Assembly: GCA_026196495.1 (NCBI GenBank)
Contig: JAPHSY010000001.1
Location: forward strand, 124,001 to 188,000
From: Magnetovibrio sp.
GTDB taxonomy: Bacteria > Pseudomonadota > Alphaproteobacteria > Rhodospirillales > Magnetovibrionaceae
Length of the DNA stretch: 64,000 nt
Reading direction: 5' to 3'
Both the position numbers and the translations under genes were made by a program. The notes under the pieces are model-generated. The model was not told where the DNA came from. It worked only from the letters and a program-made list of their open reading frames with translations, and made no database searches. Shown here in pieces: positions 35,606 to 45,174 of the stretch; the first letter of the stretch is position 1; every line of letters starts with the position of its first letter.

Positions 35606-36190
35606 TTAGCGGGCGGCCAAGCCGACGCGCGGTTGAATGATATGGAACACGCCATCGTTCAGCTGCGCCGGGAATACCGGGAAGCCGCTGTCGGACATTT
35701 CGTAACGCCCTTCCCACACCGGGACAAAGCGGAATGTGACGGTGGTGCGTTCGGGAATGCGCACACCGCTGACACAGCCTTTGGCCGGGGTTTTGTCACC
35801 GATTTGGATGCTTTCCAGGGCCACGCCTTGTTTCAACAGGTCTGGAGCCCACAGGCTGTGGTTGTCACGATCTAAGTTGGTGACACGCAAAATGTAGGGG
35901 CGATCTTTTTCGAAATACATCACCATAGGGCGGAAGGTGTTATCCACAAAACGGGCTTCAGTAACGTTCACTTTGGACCAATCGACATTTTCGACGATGT
36001 CTAAGCGGTCGGAAAGACATGATTGAACCATGGATATGGGCGATTGGCTCATCACCACGCAGCCCGAAAGCGCCAATGAACTGAAGCTGACAATCGTCAC
36101 AATTCGTGCAGCAGGGCGCACGAAATCAAGGCTAAGCGCACAAAAACGCTTAGCCGAAGACGACCAAATCGAACTTAACCTTGGGATCAC
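35606..36190 (-). CDS. Cupredoxin-like lipoprotein
   Basis: A 194-residue protein with an N-terminal hydrophobic segment and a lipobox LSGC (Cys 44). A GTG at 36121 would give a tidy 20-residue lipoprotein signal and may be the true start; no ribosome-binding site decides it. The mature part has a cupredoxin-like pattern: ARFVDNTFRPMVMYFEKDRPYIL, LRVTNLDRDNHSLWAP with a His that could bind copper, and FRFVPVWEGRYEMSDSGFPV in place of the usual Cys-ligand loop. A type I copper site is therefore doubtful. Role unknown; a metal-handling or electron-transfer function is only suggested by fold. Confidence 0.6.
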   Translation of the reverse strand: MIPRLSSIWSSSAKRFCALSLDFVRPAARIVTIVSFSSLALSGCVVMSQSPISMVQSCLSDRLDIVENVDWSKVNVTEARFVDNTFRPMVMYFEKDRPYILRVTNLDRDNHSLWAPDLLKQGVALESIQIGDKTPAKGCVSGVRIPERTTVTFRFVPVWEGRYEMSDSGFPVFPAQLNDGVFHIIQPRVGLAAR

Positions 36191-36352
36191 AGGGAATCCT
36201 CACTCATACAGCTGCGATTCGCACAGTACCAAATGCTCGGTTACCATCCAAGCCCGAAAGCCCACATTGTTGTGAACCATAACAAAATAGTTTGAAATAA
36301 ACAGCCCAGTGTGGTTTTTGAGCGGCCTTTTCGGTGAGTTGCTTAGGGTGGT

Positions 36353-36592
36353 TTAGGATTTTTTGCGTTCTGCCAACAGGCGCAAAGCCTCGCGGCCTTT
36401 GTTGTGCAAACCTTCCATAATACCCTCTTGCTTCATGTGGGCCTTCATATCCAACAATGCGCCCAAAAGGGTGGCGTCATCGAGGGTGTTAAAGCCTGTC
36501 ATACGCAACAATTTCAAAGGATCTTTGGATGCATCCATGCCTTGAAATCCCAATTTATCAGCGTTGCGTTTAAGCATGGCTCTAAATCCCAT
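36353..36592 (-). CDS. Small hypothetical protein (79 aa)
   Basis: A small soluble protein with a helical, basic character (MLKRNADKLGFQGMDASKD at the start, GREALRLLAERKKS at the end). No domain recognised. It is 61 bp downstream of pheA on the same strand. Confidence 0.55.
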   Translation of the reverse strand: MGFRAMLKRNADKLGFQGMDASKDPLKLLRMTGFNTLDDATLLGALLDMKAHMKQEGIMEGLHNKGREALRLLAERKKS

Positions 36593-36653
36593 TTGGTCTG
36601 TTTTGCGATGTGTGTTGGCTCAATTAAGGCCAAAGCCCACCCCTTGGCAAGGT

Positions 36654-37502
36654 TTAAGACGCTAGTTCGTCGCGAAAGCTTGCTGCAGGATAGGTGCCCA
36701 TGATTTTAACTTCATGGGTAAAGTGTTCTAACTCATCAAAAGCCAGTTGCATTGCACGTTCGTCCGGGTGGCCTTCAACTTCGGCATAAAACTGCGCCGC
36801 TTGGAAGCTTCCGTCTATGATATAGCTTTCCAACTTGGTCATATTGACGCCATTGGTGGCAAAACCGCCAAGTGCCTTGTAAAGCGCGGCGGGGATACTT
36901 TGTACCCGAAAGACGAAACTGGTCATCACCTTGCCGTTGCCTTGTGCAGGCACGGCGGGCTCCGCCGCCATAATCAAAAACCGTGTGGTGTTGTGTTCGG
37001 CATCTTCAATATTGGCGCGTAGGTCTTCCAAACCGTAGATTTCACCCGCCAATTGCGATGCAATTGCGCCCTGACTGACATCGGACTGTTCACTGATCAT
37101 GTGCGCCGCACCCGCGGTGTCGGCATGGACCACGGGTTCTAACCCCAGCTCCTTGATGATGCCGCGACATTGGTTGAGCGCATGAACATGGCTGTGCACA
37201 TGGGTGAGGTCTTCAATCTTAGCCCCCTTAACCGCCAGCAAGTGGTGGTCGATGCGTTGAAAATGCTCACCAACGATGTGCAGGTTGGAGCCCGGTAACA
37301 GGTGGTGGATATCCGCCACCCGTCCAGCAACCGAATTATCAATGGGGATCATGGCCAAACGAGCACGTCCTTCGTGTACAGCGGCGAAGGCATCTTCGAA
37401 GCTATAACACGCTAAGGTTTTCATATCCGGGTAAACCGCACGGCACGCCATGTCGGAATTGGCACCGGGCTCACCTTGAAAAGCGATGGTGTTTTGTGGC
37501 AT
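36654..37502 (-). CDS. pheA: Prephenate dehydratase
   Basis: Converts prephenate to phenylpyruvate in phenylalanine synthesis. The 282 residues are the monofunctional, chorismate-mutase-free type. The catalytic domain begins FQGEPGANSDMA and includes IPIDNSVAGRV and the catalytic HNTTRFLIMA. An ACT regulatory domain follows (about residues 190-270, FRVQSIPAALYKALGGFATNG and LESYIIDGSF) for phenylalanine feedback. It is 12 bp after kdsB on the same strand. Confidence 0.96.
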   Translation of the reverse strand: MPQNTIAFQGEPGANSDMACRAVYPDMKTLACYSFEDAFAAVHEGRARLAMIPIDNSVAGRVADIHHLLPGSNLHIVGEHFQRIDHHLLAVKGAKIEDLTHVHSHVHALNQCRGIIKELGLEPVVHADTAGAAHMISEQSDVSQGAIASQLAGEIYGLEDLRANIEDAEHNTTRFLIMAAEPAVPAQGNGKVMTSFVFRVQSIPAALYKALGGFATNGVNMTKLESYIIDGSFQAAQFYAEVEGHPDERAMQLAFDELEHFTHEVKIMGTYPAASFRDELAS

Positions 37503-37514
37503 GCGTGTTACTCC

Positions 37515-38279
37515 TCAGCCCGCCAGAATAGTGCGGGCGCGCTCTAAATCCTGTGGAGTATCAACGCCGAACGGAACGGTGTCAACGAGGGCGGCATCAA
37601 TGCGCATGCCGTTTTCCAAGGCGCGAAGCTGTTCCAGCCTTTCGCGTTGTTCCAACACACCTGGGTTGAGTTCCACAAACTGTTCCAAGGCAGTCCGGCG
37701 ATAGGCGTAGATGCCAATGTGATGGTACAGTGGGCCTTCCCCATACGGTACGGTTGAGCGAGAAAAATACAACGCCCGACCAACATCTTGACCTTTACCA
37801 AAGCCGACCACGGCTTTGACAACGTTGGGGTTGGTTTTTTCGTCTTCTTCGACGATTTCGGCCACCAAAGTGGCAATATCTACGTTTTCATCAGCCAAAG
37901 GTTTAACAGCGGCTTGGACCACGCTGGGCTCAAGAACTGGCAGATCGCCTTGTAAATTTACAATGGCGTTGTATTGCTTGTCTGGGTCGACTTTTTGAAG
38001 GGCCTCAAAAATACGATCTGACCCGGATGGATGATCGGGGTTGGTTAAAACCGCCTGCCCGCCGGCTGATTCGATGGCCTCAAGGATTTCCGGCTCCGCG
38101 CAGGCTACCACCACGGGGCCGATATTGGCTTCTTCGGCACGCTTCAAAACCTGCACGATCATCGGTAGCCCGGCGATGTCGGCCAGGGGTTTTCCCGGCA
38201 GGCGTGTGGATGCCATACGTGCGGGGATGATAACGATGGGATTTAGGGCTGGGGGGTTCAGCGTGGGTGTTAAGCTCAT
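37515..38279 (-). CDS. kdsB: 3-deoxy-manno-octulosonate cytidylyltransferase
   Basis: Activates Kdo as CMP-Kdo for lipopolysaccharide. The 254 residues contain [20 protein letters not shown], the nucleotidyltransferase signature, plus GDLPVLEP and [15 protein letters not shown]. The start ATG at 38279 is chosen with GAGG upstream; a 33-bp upstream extension is rejected. It implies a Gram-negative outer membrane with Kdo-containing LPS. Confidence 0.96.
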   Translation of the reverse strand: MSLTPTLNPPALNPIVIIPARMASTRLPGKPLADIAGLPMIVQVLKRAEEANIGPVVVACAEPEILEAIESAGGQAVLTNPDHPSGSDRIFEALQKVDPDKQYNAIVNLQGDLPVLEPSVVQAAVKPLADENVDIATLVAEIVEEDEKTNPNVVKAVVGFGKGQDVGRALYFSRSTVPYGEGPLYHHIGIYAYRRTALEQFVELNPGVLEQRERLEQLRALENGMRIDAALVDTVPFGVDTPQDLERARTILAG

Positions 38280-38459
38280 GTTCAGGCCTCGTTCGCGACA
38301 ATTGGCGCACACGAGACCACATCCTTAGCCAACCTTCAAGACCTTGCTTTCTAAGGCTTCCAGGCGTTGCAGTGGGGCGGGTCTTGCGTGTATGGTCAGG
38401 GCAAGATCGATAACACTGCATTTGCCCCAATTTTGATAGGGTTTTGAGTAGGTTTAGAT

Positions 38460-38951
38460 ATGTTTAAATTCATCGCTGGGGTGGTTGGCGTCATCACGAC
38501 GGGCGTTGTCCTCGTATACGTTTTGGGTGACTTTGAAATCCAACCCCAAACAACCACGGCGCAAGTGGACGTAACCCCCAAAGAAACGATTCAACCGACA
38601 CAAAACACTAAGTCTGTGGCGACGGAATCTATGGCTGGGAGTGATGTAGAAACAGGTAAAAAGCTGTTTCGCAAAAAATGTAAAAACTGTCACACCTTTG
38701 ATCCAGGCGGCAAGAATATGACGGGGCCGAATCTCTGGGGTATTGTTGGTCGTGATAAAGCTGTTGCGAAAAACTACCGCTACTCTAAAACCATGAAGTT
38801 AAAGGGCGGAACGTGGACAGAAGCTGAATTGTTGTCATTTATCGCGGGCCCAAGGACTTTTGTACCGGATACCAAGATGGTTTTTCCTGGGCTCAAAAAT
38901 GAAACGGATCGCCAGAACATTTTGGCGTTTTTGAAATCGCTTGCAGATTAA
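38460..38951 (+). CDS. Membrane-anchored cytochrome c (CycM-like)
   Basis: A 163-residue protein with one N-terminal transmembrane helix (residues 4-22), a Thr/Pro-rich linker, and a class I cytochrome c domain. The haem motif CKNCH is at 74-78 and the axial Met is in DTKMVFPG. It resembles alphaproteobacterial CycM-type cytochromes that connect cytochrome bc1 to the terminal oxidase. Divergent from kdsB, which is the usual arrangement in this class. Confidence 0.9.
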   Translation: MFKFIAGVVGVITTGVVLVYVLGDFEIQPQTTTAQVDVTPKETIQPTQNTKSVATESMAGSDVETGKKLFRKKCKNCHTFDPGGKNMTGPNLWGIVGRDKAVAKNYRYSKTMKLKGGTWTEAELLSFIAGPRTFVPDTKMVFPGLKNETDRQNILAFLKSLAD

Positions 38952-38965
38952 GGGCTAAGAGAAAG

Positions 38966-39742
38966 TTGAGCACGGACATTCAATCCTTTGTCAAATTGGC
39001 TGAACGCTTGGCAGATGCTGCGCGCCCTGAAATCATGAGCCGTTATCGTACCGGTATTGCCGTAGATGCGAAGTCGGATGCATCCCCAGTGACAGAGGCC
39101 GATCGTTCGGCCGAACGGGTGATGCGGGCGTTGATATCCGAAACTTACCCCGAGCACGGGATCTTAGGGGAAGAATACGGCAGCGAAAATGTCGATGCTG
39201 AATATGTGTGGGTCTTGGACCCCATTGACGGCACCAATTCGTTTGTCACCGGAAAACCTTTGTTCGGAACATTGATTGCGCTGTGCCAGAACGGCGTACC
39301 AATTGTGGGTGTTATTGATGCCCACGCTGCCGGGGAACGTTGGGTTGGCGCGCCAGGCCACCCAACCACCCACAACGGCAAACCCGTCAGCACCCGTGTG
39401 TGTGCCAGTCTGGACCAATCGTGGCTGTACACGACAACGCCAGACATGTTCGAAGCGGACAACAAATCCGCGTTTGAACGTCTCTCAAACGCAGCATGGC
39501 GTACGGTCTATGGCGGCGATTGTTATGCCTATGGTTTGTTGTCATCGGGCTTTGTCGATTTGGTCTGCGAAGCCAGTTTGGGAACCTATGACTATTGCGC
39601 CTTAGTGCCGGTGGTTGAAGGTGCCGGTGGCATTATGACCGATTGGTCAGGTGCGTCATTGAACTTGGACAGTGATGGCCGGGTTTTGGCGGCAGGGGAT
39701 AAAACACTACATGAAGCGGCCCTCAAAAACTTGGTGACATGA
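38966..39742 (+). CDS. hisN: Inositol monophosphatase family protein, probable histidinol-phosphatase
   Basis: A 258-residue Mg-dependent phosphatase of the IMPase fold. Metal-binding motifs are GILGEEYGS (Glu 69/70) and VLDPIDGTNSF (85-93); the C-terminal motif is CEASLGTYDYCALVPVVEGAGG. The sequence is closest in style to HisN-type histidinol-phosphatases that replace HisB in many actinobacteria and alphaproteobacteria. The substrate is inferred, not proven. Starts with TTG preceded by AAGAGAAAG; the stop overlaps the next gene. Confidence 0.85.
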   Translation: MSTDIQSFVKLAERLADAARPEIMSRYRTGIAVDAKSDASPVTEADRSAERVMRALISETYPEHGILGEEYGSENVDAEYVWVLDPIDGTNSFVTGKPLFGTLIALCQNGVPIVGVIDAHAAGERWVGAPGHPTTHNGKPVSTRVCASLDQSWLYTTTPDMFEADNKSAFERLSNAAWRTVYGGDCYAYGLLSSGFVDLVCEASLGTYDYCALVPVVEGAGGIMTDWSGASLNLDSDGRVLAAGDKTLHEAALKNLVT

Positions 39743-39765
39743 TAAGTCACCGGAAGGGAAGCGCC

Positions 39766-41058
39766 GTGAGCAATCGACAACGACCCAATTATGACACTGA
39801 ACTGGTTCGCGCCATTTCTAACTTGGTGTGTGTGCTGGAAGAAGGGCGCATTACGTTCATCAACCCTGCTGGGGCTGAGATGCTTAACGTAGATAGCGTC
39901 AAGGATGTGTTGGGCAGAGATTTTGCTGATTTTGTGCATGCGGATTACGCCGATCTGATTGCATTGGGCATTGAAGCGTTTACCGAAGAAGAATCCGGCG
40001 TACCGTTAAAACTGCGGCCCATTCATGCCATGCCCATTGATGTGTTGATGCATGTGCGAGAACTCACCGAAGAGTGCCAATTGGAAACACAGGCGTTCAT
40101 GGTCGAATGTCGTGATATTTCCAACTACATCAAAGCTTCTGAGGATGCGCGTAAGCGTGAACAGCGTCTCGCCAACGTGTTGGGTACGGTCCAAGATGCG
40201 ATCATTACCATTGACCCCAAAGGTAAAATCCAATCCATCAATGCTGCCGGTGAAAAGATGTTTGGTTACACCAAGATTGAATTGCTGGGTCATAATGTGA
40301 AGACGTTGATGCCCAAAGAGATTGCTACGGAGCACGATAGCTATATTGACAATTATGTCACCACCGGTGAGGGCCAAGTTATGAACTCATCGATGGAATC
40401 AGAAGGCCAGCAGGCTGATGGTACATTGTTTCCTATTGAAATTTCTGTGACGCAAATGACAGAAGGTAGCCAGCGGTTGTTTACCGGTGTAATCCGCGAC
40501 ATTACGCAACGTAAAAAAGCACTACAGAAAATTGAACATTTAGCACACCATGATTCTCTAACGGGTCTGCCCAATCGCAACCTTTATATGGAACGGGTCG
40601 AGCGAGCGGTGGTGCGGGCACGACGTTCAGGCAAGCCATTGGCCTTGTTGTTTGTGGATTTGGATAAGTTTAAACCGATCAATGATAATCTTGGCCATGA
40701 AGCGGGTGATATCGTTTTGAAAACGGTGGCAGAGCGCATGTTGCAATGTGTTCGTCAATCGGACACCGTGGCACGCATTGGCGGGGATGAATTTGTGGCG
40801 GTGTTGGAAAACCTGGATGCAGCAGAAAGTGCTGGTGTGGTTGCAAAAAAAATCATCAATATCTTGGTTGAAGACGTTGATGTCGGCAATGGCCAGCTGG
40901 CCAATGTGGGGGCGTCTATTGGTATCAGCATTTTTCCCGGTGATGGCGATAGTACTGATGAATTGGCCCGGGCTGCGGATGAAGCCATGTACGCGGTGAA
41001 AGAGGCTGGGCGCAACAATTTCAAATTCTATAAGGATGTCAAAGACAAACCATCCTAA
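39766..41058 (+). CDS. PAS-PAS-GGDEF diguanylate cyclase
   Basis: A 430-residue soluble protein. Two PAS-like domains are in the first 250 residues (LVCVLEEGRITFINPAGAEML and ITIDPKGKIQSINAAGEKMFGYT). The GGDEF domain starts at about residue 258 (HHDSLTGLPNRN); the active-site motif RIGGDEF is near 336-342, and RQSD, a correctly spaced I-site (RxxD), lies five residues before it, so product inhibition by c-di-GMP is expected. GTG at 39766 is preferred because GGAAGGGAAG precedes it; a longer in-frame ATG at 39739 overlaps the hisN stop. Confidence 0.92.
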   Translation: MSNRQRPNYDTELVRAISNLVCVLEEGRITFINPAGAEMLNVDSVKDVLGRDFADFVHADYADLIALGIEAFTEEESGVPLKLRPIHAMPIDVLMHVRELTEECQLETQAFMVECRDISNYIKASEDARKREQRLANVLGTVQDAIITIDPKGKIQSINAAGEKMFGYTKIELLGHNVKTLMPKEIATEHDSYIDNYVTTGEGQVMNSSMESEGQQADGTLFPIEISVTQMTEGSQRLFTGVIRDITQRKKALQKIEHLAHHDSLTGLPNRNLYMERVERAVVRARRSGKPLALLFVDLDKFKPINDNLGHEAGDIVLKTVAERMLQCVRQSDTVARIGGDEFVAVLENLDAAESAGVVAKKIINILVEDVDVGNGQLANVGASIGISIFPGDGDSTDELARAADEAMYAVKEAGRNNFKFYKDVKDKPS

Positions 41059-41149
41059 ATCGCACCACAATCTAAGAAGAACACCTTGATCCAGCCACAA
41101 TCACAGGGCACATTTACGGGTGAATCGGCCAACGTGTCAGGGGAAAATA

Positions 41150-42991
41150 ATGTTGAGCTTGAAATCTGCACTTGTTGCAACCTGCGTTTTAGCGAGCTTT
41201 GCTATATCGGAGGCTGTTCATGCCGCCGAAGTGAAACCCCAACATGCCATCGCCATGCATGGTCAGCCCAAGTATGGTCCTGACTTTAAACATTTCGATT
41301 ATGTCAATCCCACAGCTCCCAAAGGCGGCTTGATCCGTTTGGGAGGCTTTGGCAGCTTTGATAGCTTCAATGCTTTTATTCCAAAGGGTGAAGTGGTTGA
41401 TGGTATGGGGTTGATTTACGACACTTTGATGACGTCTTCCAACGATGAGGCATTCACCATCTATGGGTTGTTGGCTGAAAGTGTTGAGGTTCCGAAAGAT
41501 CGTTCTTGGATTACATTTCACATTCGACCCGAAGCGCGCTGGCATGATGGCAAACCGATTACGGCGGAAGATGTAAAATGGACGTTTGAGACACGTATGG
41601 AAAAGGGTGCGCCATCTTTTCGCTATTATTATGCTGATGTGGTTAAAGCTGAGATATTATCGGAACGCTCAGTAAAGTTCACATTTAAGTCCAATGAGAA
41701 TCCTGAACTTCCCCTGATTGTTGGACAGATGGAAGTTTTGCCAAAGCATTATTGGGAAACGCGTGATTTTGCCAAAACCACTTTGGAGCCGCCGTTGGGC
41801 TCCGGCCCCTACAAGATTAAAACATTTGATAGTGGGCGCTCAATTACTTATGAGCGGGTCGGAGACTATTGGGGCGCAAATATTCCGGTCAATGTGGGGC
41901 AATCTAATTTTGGGGAAATCCGCTATGAGTATTTTCGCGATGGTGCCGTAACGGTGGAGGCGCTTAAGGGGGGCGCTATTGACTATCGTGCAGAAAACAT
42001 CTCAAAAACCTGGGCCACGGCTTACAACATTGATGAAGTCAAAAATGGCCTGTTGATCAAAGAAGAAGTTGCCCATAAACGCCCGCAAGGTATGCAGGGT
42101 TACATCTTCAATACACGACGTGATTTGTTTAAAGATCCACGTGTGCGCCAAGCTCTAAGTTATGCATTCGATTTTGAATGGTCCAACAAAAATCTGTTTT
42201 ATGGTCAGTACACTCGGACACGCAGTTATTTTGACAATTCTGAGTTGGCGGCAACGGGCTTGCCCAGTGCGGAAGAGCTAAAGATCTTAGAACCCTATCG
42301 TGGACGTATTCCTGAAGAAGTCTTTACCACCGAATACAATCCACCATCCACCAAAGGCGATGGGCGTATTCGCAAAAATTTGCGCGAAGCCGATCGTTTG
42401 TTGAAAGAGGCGGGTTGGGTCATTCAAGGCAAACAGCGTGTGCATAAAGATACAGGTGCTGTGTTGGATTTTGAGATGATGATTGCCCAACCTGCTACGG
42501 AACGTATTGCGTTGCCGTTTGCCAAAAACTTGGAACGACTAGGCGTGACACTGCGTGTGCGCACCGTTGATGCTTCACAGTATATTGAGCGCTATCGCAA
42601 ATTTGATTTTGATATGACCACACAAGTGATTGGGCAATCTATGTCGCCGGGCAATGAACAGCGTAGCTTTTGGACGACGGAAGCCGCTGACACACCAAGC
42701 AGCCGAAACCTTATTGGCATCAAAGACCCGGTTGTTGATGAGCTTGTCGAGTTGATAATCTCGGCTCCAACACGGGAAGACCTCGTCACCCGAACCCGTG
42801 CACTGGATCGTGTTTTGATATGGGGACATTACCTGATACCCAACTTCCATTTAAGTTATGATCGCTTGATCTATTGGAATAAGTATTCACGCCCTGATGT
42901 GGTTCCGATGCGGGGAACGTCCTTTAGCACGTGGTGGTATGACGAAGCCAAAGCGGCAAAATTGAACTCTCTCCAAGGGAAAAGCAATTAA
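41150..42991 (+). CDS. yejA: ABC transporter periplasmic substrate-binding protein (YejA)
   Basis: A 613-residue family-5 solute-binding protein with a Sec signal peptide (LKSALVATCVLASFAISEAVHA). It has the YejA features FKHFDYVNPTAPKGGLIR, GLLAESVEVPKDRSW and FHIRPEARWHDGKPITAEDV. It delivers oligopeptides (YejABEF imports microcin C in enterics) to the membrane pair. The ATG at 41150 gives a normal signal peptide with GGGGAAA upstream; a GTG 30 bp earlier is rejected. It lies 91 bp after the diguanylate cyclase gene. Confidence 0.93.
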   Translation: MLSLKSALVATCVLASFAISEAVHAAEVKPQHAIAMHGQPKYGPDFKHFDYVNPTAPKGGLIRLGGFGSFDSFNAFIPKGEVVDGMGLIYDTLMTSSNDEAFTIYGLLAESVEVPKDRSWITFHIRPEARWHDGKPITAEDVKWTFETRMEKGAPSFRYYYADVVKAEILSERSVKFTFKSNENPELPLIVGQMEVLPKHYWETRDFAKTTLEPPLGSGPYKIKTFDSGRSITYERVGDYWGANIPVNVGQSNFGEIRYEYFRDGAVTVEALKGGAIDYRAENISKTWATAYNIDEVKNGLLIKEEVAHKRPQGMQGYIFNTRRDLFKDPRVRQALSYAFDFEWSNKNLFYGQYTRTRSYFDNSELAATGLPSAEELKILEPYRGRIPEEVFTTEYNPPSTKGDGRIRKNLREADRLLKEAGWVIQGKQRVHKDTGAVLDFEMMIAQPATERIALPFAKNLERLGVTLRVRTVDASQYIERYRKFDFDMTTQVIGQSMSPGNEQRSFWTTEAADTPSSRNLIGIKDPVVDELVELIISAPTREDLVTRTRALDRVLIWGHYLIPNFHLSYDRLIYWNKYSRPDVVPMRGTSFSTWWYDEAKAAKLNSLQGKSN

Positions 42992-42997
42992 TCCATC

Positions 42998-44110
42998 ATG
43001 CTGTCTTATATCCTCCGCCGTCTGTTTCTGATTGTACCGACGCTGTTTGGCATCATGGTGCTGAACTTTGTTATCGTTCAGGCCGCCCCCGGTGGCCCGG
43101 TGGAACAGATGATTGCACAAATACAGGGTTTGGATGCGGGGGCGACGGCGCGAATATCTGGGTCTGCCCAGGGTGAAGTGGGTGGCGGTAAAAGTCAGCA
43201 ATCTTCGGCGCAAACAGGCGGGCAAAGTAAATACCGTGGTGCGCAAGGCTTGGACCCAGAGTTCGTCGCCCAAATCGAAAAGATGTATGGGTTTGATAAG
43301 CCTGCACATGAACGTTTTTGGATGATGATGAAAAACTATGCGGTGTTTGATTTTGGTGAAAGCTATTTCCAAGATCGCAAAGTTGTCGATTTGGTTTTGG
43401 ATAAAATGCCGGTCTCGATTTCACTGGGTTTGTGGACCACCATTTTGGTGTATTTAATCTCCATTCCTTTGGGCATTATGAAAGCGGTGAAAGATGGATC
43501 GCGTTTTGATATTGCCACATCAAGTGTTGTTATTGTCGGCAATGCCATTCCCAGTTTCTTGTTTGCCATTCTGCTGGTGATTGTTTTTGCGGGTGGGCGC
43601 TATTTTGATTGGTTCCCGCTGCGCGGCCTGACGTCTGACAATTGGGCGGAGCTTTCGACCTGGGGTCAGATCACGGATTATCTTTGGCATATGGTGTTGC
43701 CTGTGGGGGCGCTGGTCATTGGCGGGTTTGCCAGCCTGACGATGTTGACCAAGAATTCATACTTGGAAGAGATCAACAAGCAATATGTCATGACCGCACG
43801 GGCCAAGGGCCTTAAAGAAAGCCAAGTGATGTATAGTCACGTATTTCGCAATGCCATGCTGATTGTCGTTGCGGGATTCCCCAGTGCCTTCATCGGCATT
43901 TTGTTTACAGGGTCTCTTTTGATTGAGATTATCTTTTCCCTCGATGGACTTGGTTTGTTGGGGTATGAGGCTGTGATCAAGCGGGACTATCCGGTAATGT
44001 TTGGGTCCATGTATTTCTTCACTCTGTTGGGTCTGATCATGGGGCTCCTCGGAGACATCATGTATCACATCATTGATCCACGTATCGACTTTGAAAAAGT
44101 GGAGCGCTGA
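42998..44110 (+). CDS. yejB: Oligopeptide ABC transporter permease YejB
   Basis: A 370-residue integral membrane protein with the N-terminal helix ([21 protein letters not shown]) and the conserved periplasmic loop [17 protein letters not shown]. The C-terminal permease domain includes the EAA motif ([24 protein letters not shown]). A Gly/Gln/Ser-rich stretch (about 50-80) is an insert also seen in other YejB proteins. It overlaps yejE by one base. Confidence 0.95.
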   Translation: MLSYILRRLFLIVPTLFGIMVLNFVIVQAAPGGPVEQMIAQIQGLDAGATARISGSAQGEVGGGKSQQSSAQTGGQSKYRGAQGLDPEFVAQIEKMYGFDKPAHERFWMMMKNYAVFDFGESYFQDRKVVDLVLDKMPVSISLGLWTTILVYLISIPLGIMKAVKDGSRFDIATSSVVIVGNAIPSFLFAILLVIVFAGGRYFDWFPLRGLTSDNWAELSTWGQITDYLWHMVLPVGALVIGGFASLTMLTKNSYLEEINKQYVMTARAKGLKESQVMYSHVFRNAMLIVVAGFPSAFIGILFTGSLLIEIIFSLDGLGLLGYEAVIKRDYPVMFGSMYFFTLLGLIMGLLGDIMYHIIDPRIDFEKVER

Positions 44111-45174
44111 TGATGGACCATCAAAATGTCCCTACTTTTTTAGGTTTCAAAATTTCACCGATCAATCGCCGTCGGATTGATAACTTCAAATCCAATCGTC
44201 GTGGCTATTGGTCGTTGTGGATTTTTATGGTGCTGTTCGTTGTGACCTTGTTTGCCGAAGTGTTCGCCAATGACCGCCCCATCTTGGTGAGCTTTGGCGG
44301 AGAGCTCTATACCCCAATGATTGCGGATTATCCTGAAACCGTATTTGGCGGATTTTTGGAAACACCGACAGATTACACCGATGTTGAAGTCCAGGAAATG
44401 ATTGAGGAAGACGGCTGGATTGTCTGGCCGTTGATTCGTTTCTCATACGACACAGTGAATTATGCCCTGACCAGTCCGGCCCCCAGTGCACCGGATACGG
44501 TGAACTATCTCGGCACTGACGATCAAGGTCGTGATGTGGCTGCGCGCTTAATCTACGGGTTTCGTATCTCGGTTTTGTTTGGCCTGACATTAACGATTCT
44601 CAGTTCCATCGTTGGCGTTGCCGCCGGTGCGGTGCAAGGTTACTTCGGCGGCTTGGTGGATTTGTTGGCCCAACGCGCAATCGAGATTTGGGCTGGCTTG
44701 CCGATGATGTTCTTGCTGATCATTTTGGCATCGGTGGTGCAGCCCAGCTTTTGGTGGTTGCTGGGTTTAATGCTGTTGTTCAGCTGGACGGCGCTCGTGG
44801 GCGTGGTACGGGCGGAATTTTTAAAGACCCGTAATTTTGATTATGTCCGTGCGGCGCGTGCCTTGGGTGTGTCTAATTCAAGAATTATGTTCCGCCACAT
44901 TTTGCCCAATGCCACGGTGGCAACCATCACATTTTTGCCATTCATCATGTCGGGCTCTGTCACCATTTTGACGGGCTTGGATTTCTTAGGGTTCGGCCTG
45001 CCTGCAGGCTCAGCTTCGCTGGGTGAATTGCTGAATCAGGGCAAAGCCAACTTGCACGCCCCTTGGTTGGGTCTGACGTCGTTCTTCGTTATTTCCATTA
45101 TGCTGTCTTTGTTGGTGTTTATCGGTGAAGCGGTGCGTGATGCCTTTGACCCCAGAAAGGTGTTTCGCTCATGA
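44110..45174 (+). CDS. yejE: Oligopeptide ABC transporter permease YejE
   Basis: A 354-residue permease with the DppC/OppC-type start (SPINRRRIDNFKSNRRGYWSLWIF), a large periplasmic loop, the YLGTDDQGRDVAARLIYGFRIS motif and the EAA segment (YVRAARALGVSNSRIMFRHILPNA). Its stop overlaps the yejF start by 4 bp. Confidence 0.95.
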   Translation: MMDHQNVPTFLGFKISPINRRRIDNFKSNRRGYWSLWIFMVLFVVTLFAEVFANDRPILVSFGGELYTPMIADYPETVFGGFLETPTDYTDVEVQEMIEEDGWIVWPLIRFSYDTVNYALTSPAPSAPDTVNYLGTDDQGRDVAARLIYGFRISVLFGLTLTILSSIVGVAAGAVQGYFGGLVDLLAQRAIEIWAGLPMMFLLIILASVVQPSFWWLLGLMLLFSWTALVGVVRAEFLKTRNFDYVRAARALGVSNSRIMFRHILPNATVATITFLPFIMSGSVTILTGLDFLGFGLPAGSASLGELLNQGKANLHAPWLGLTSFFVISIMLSLLVFIGEAVRDAFDPRKVFRS

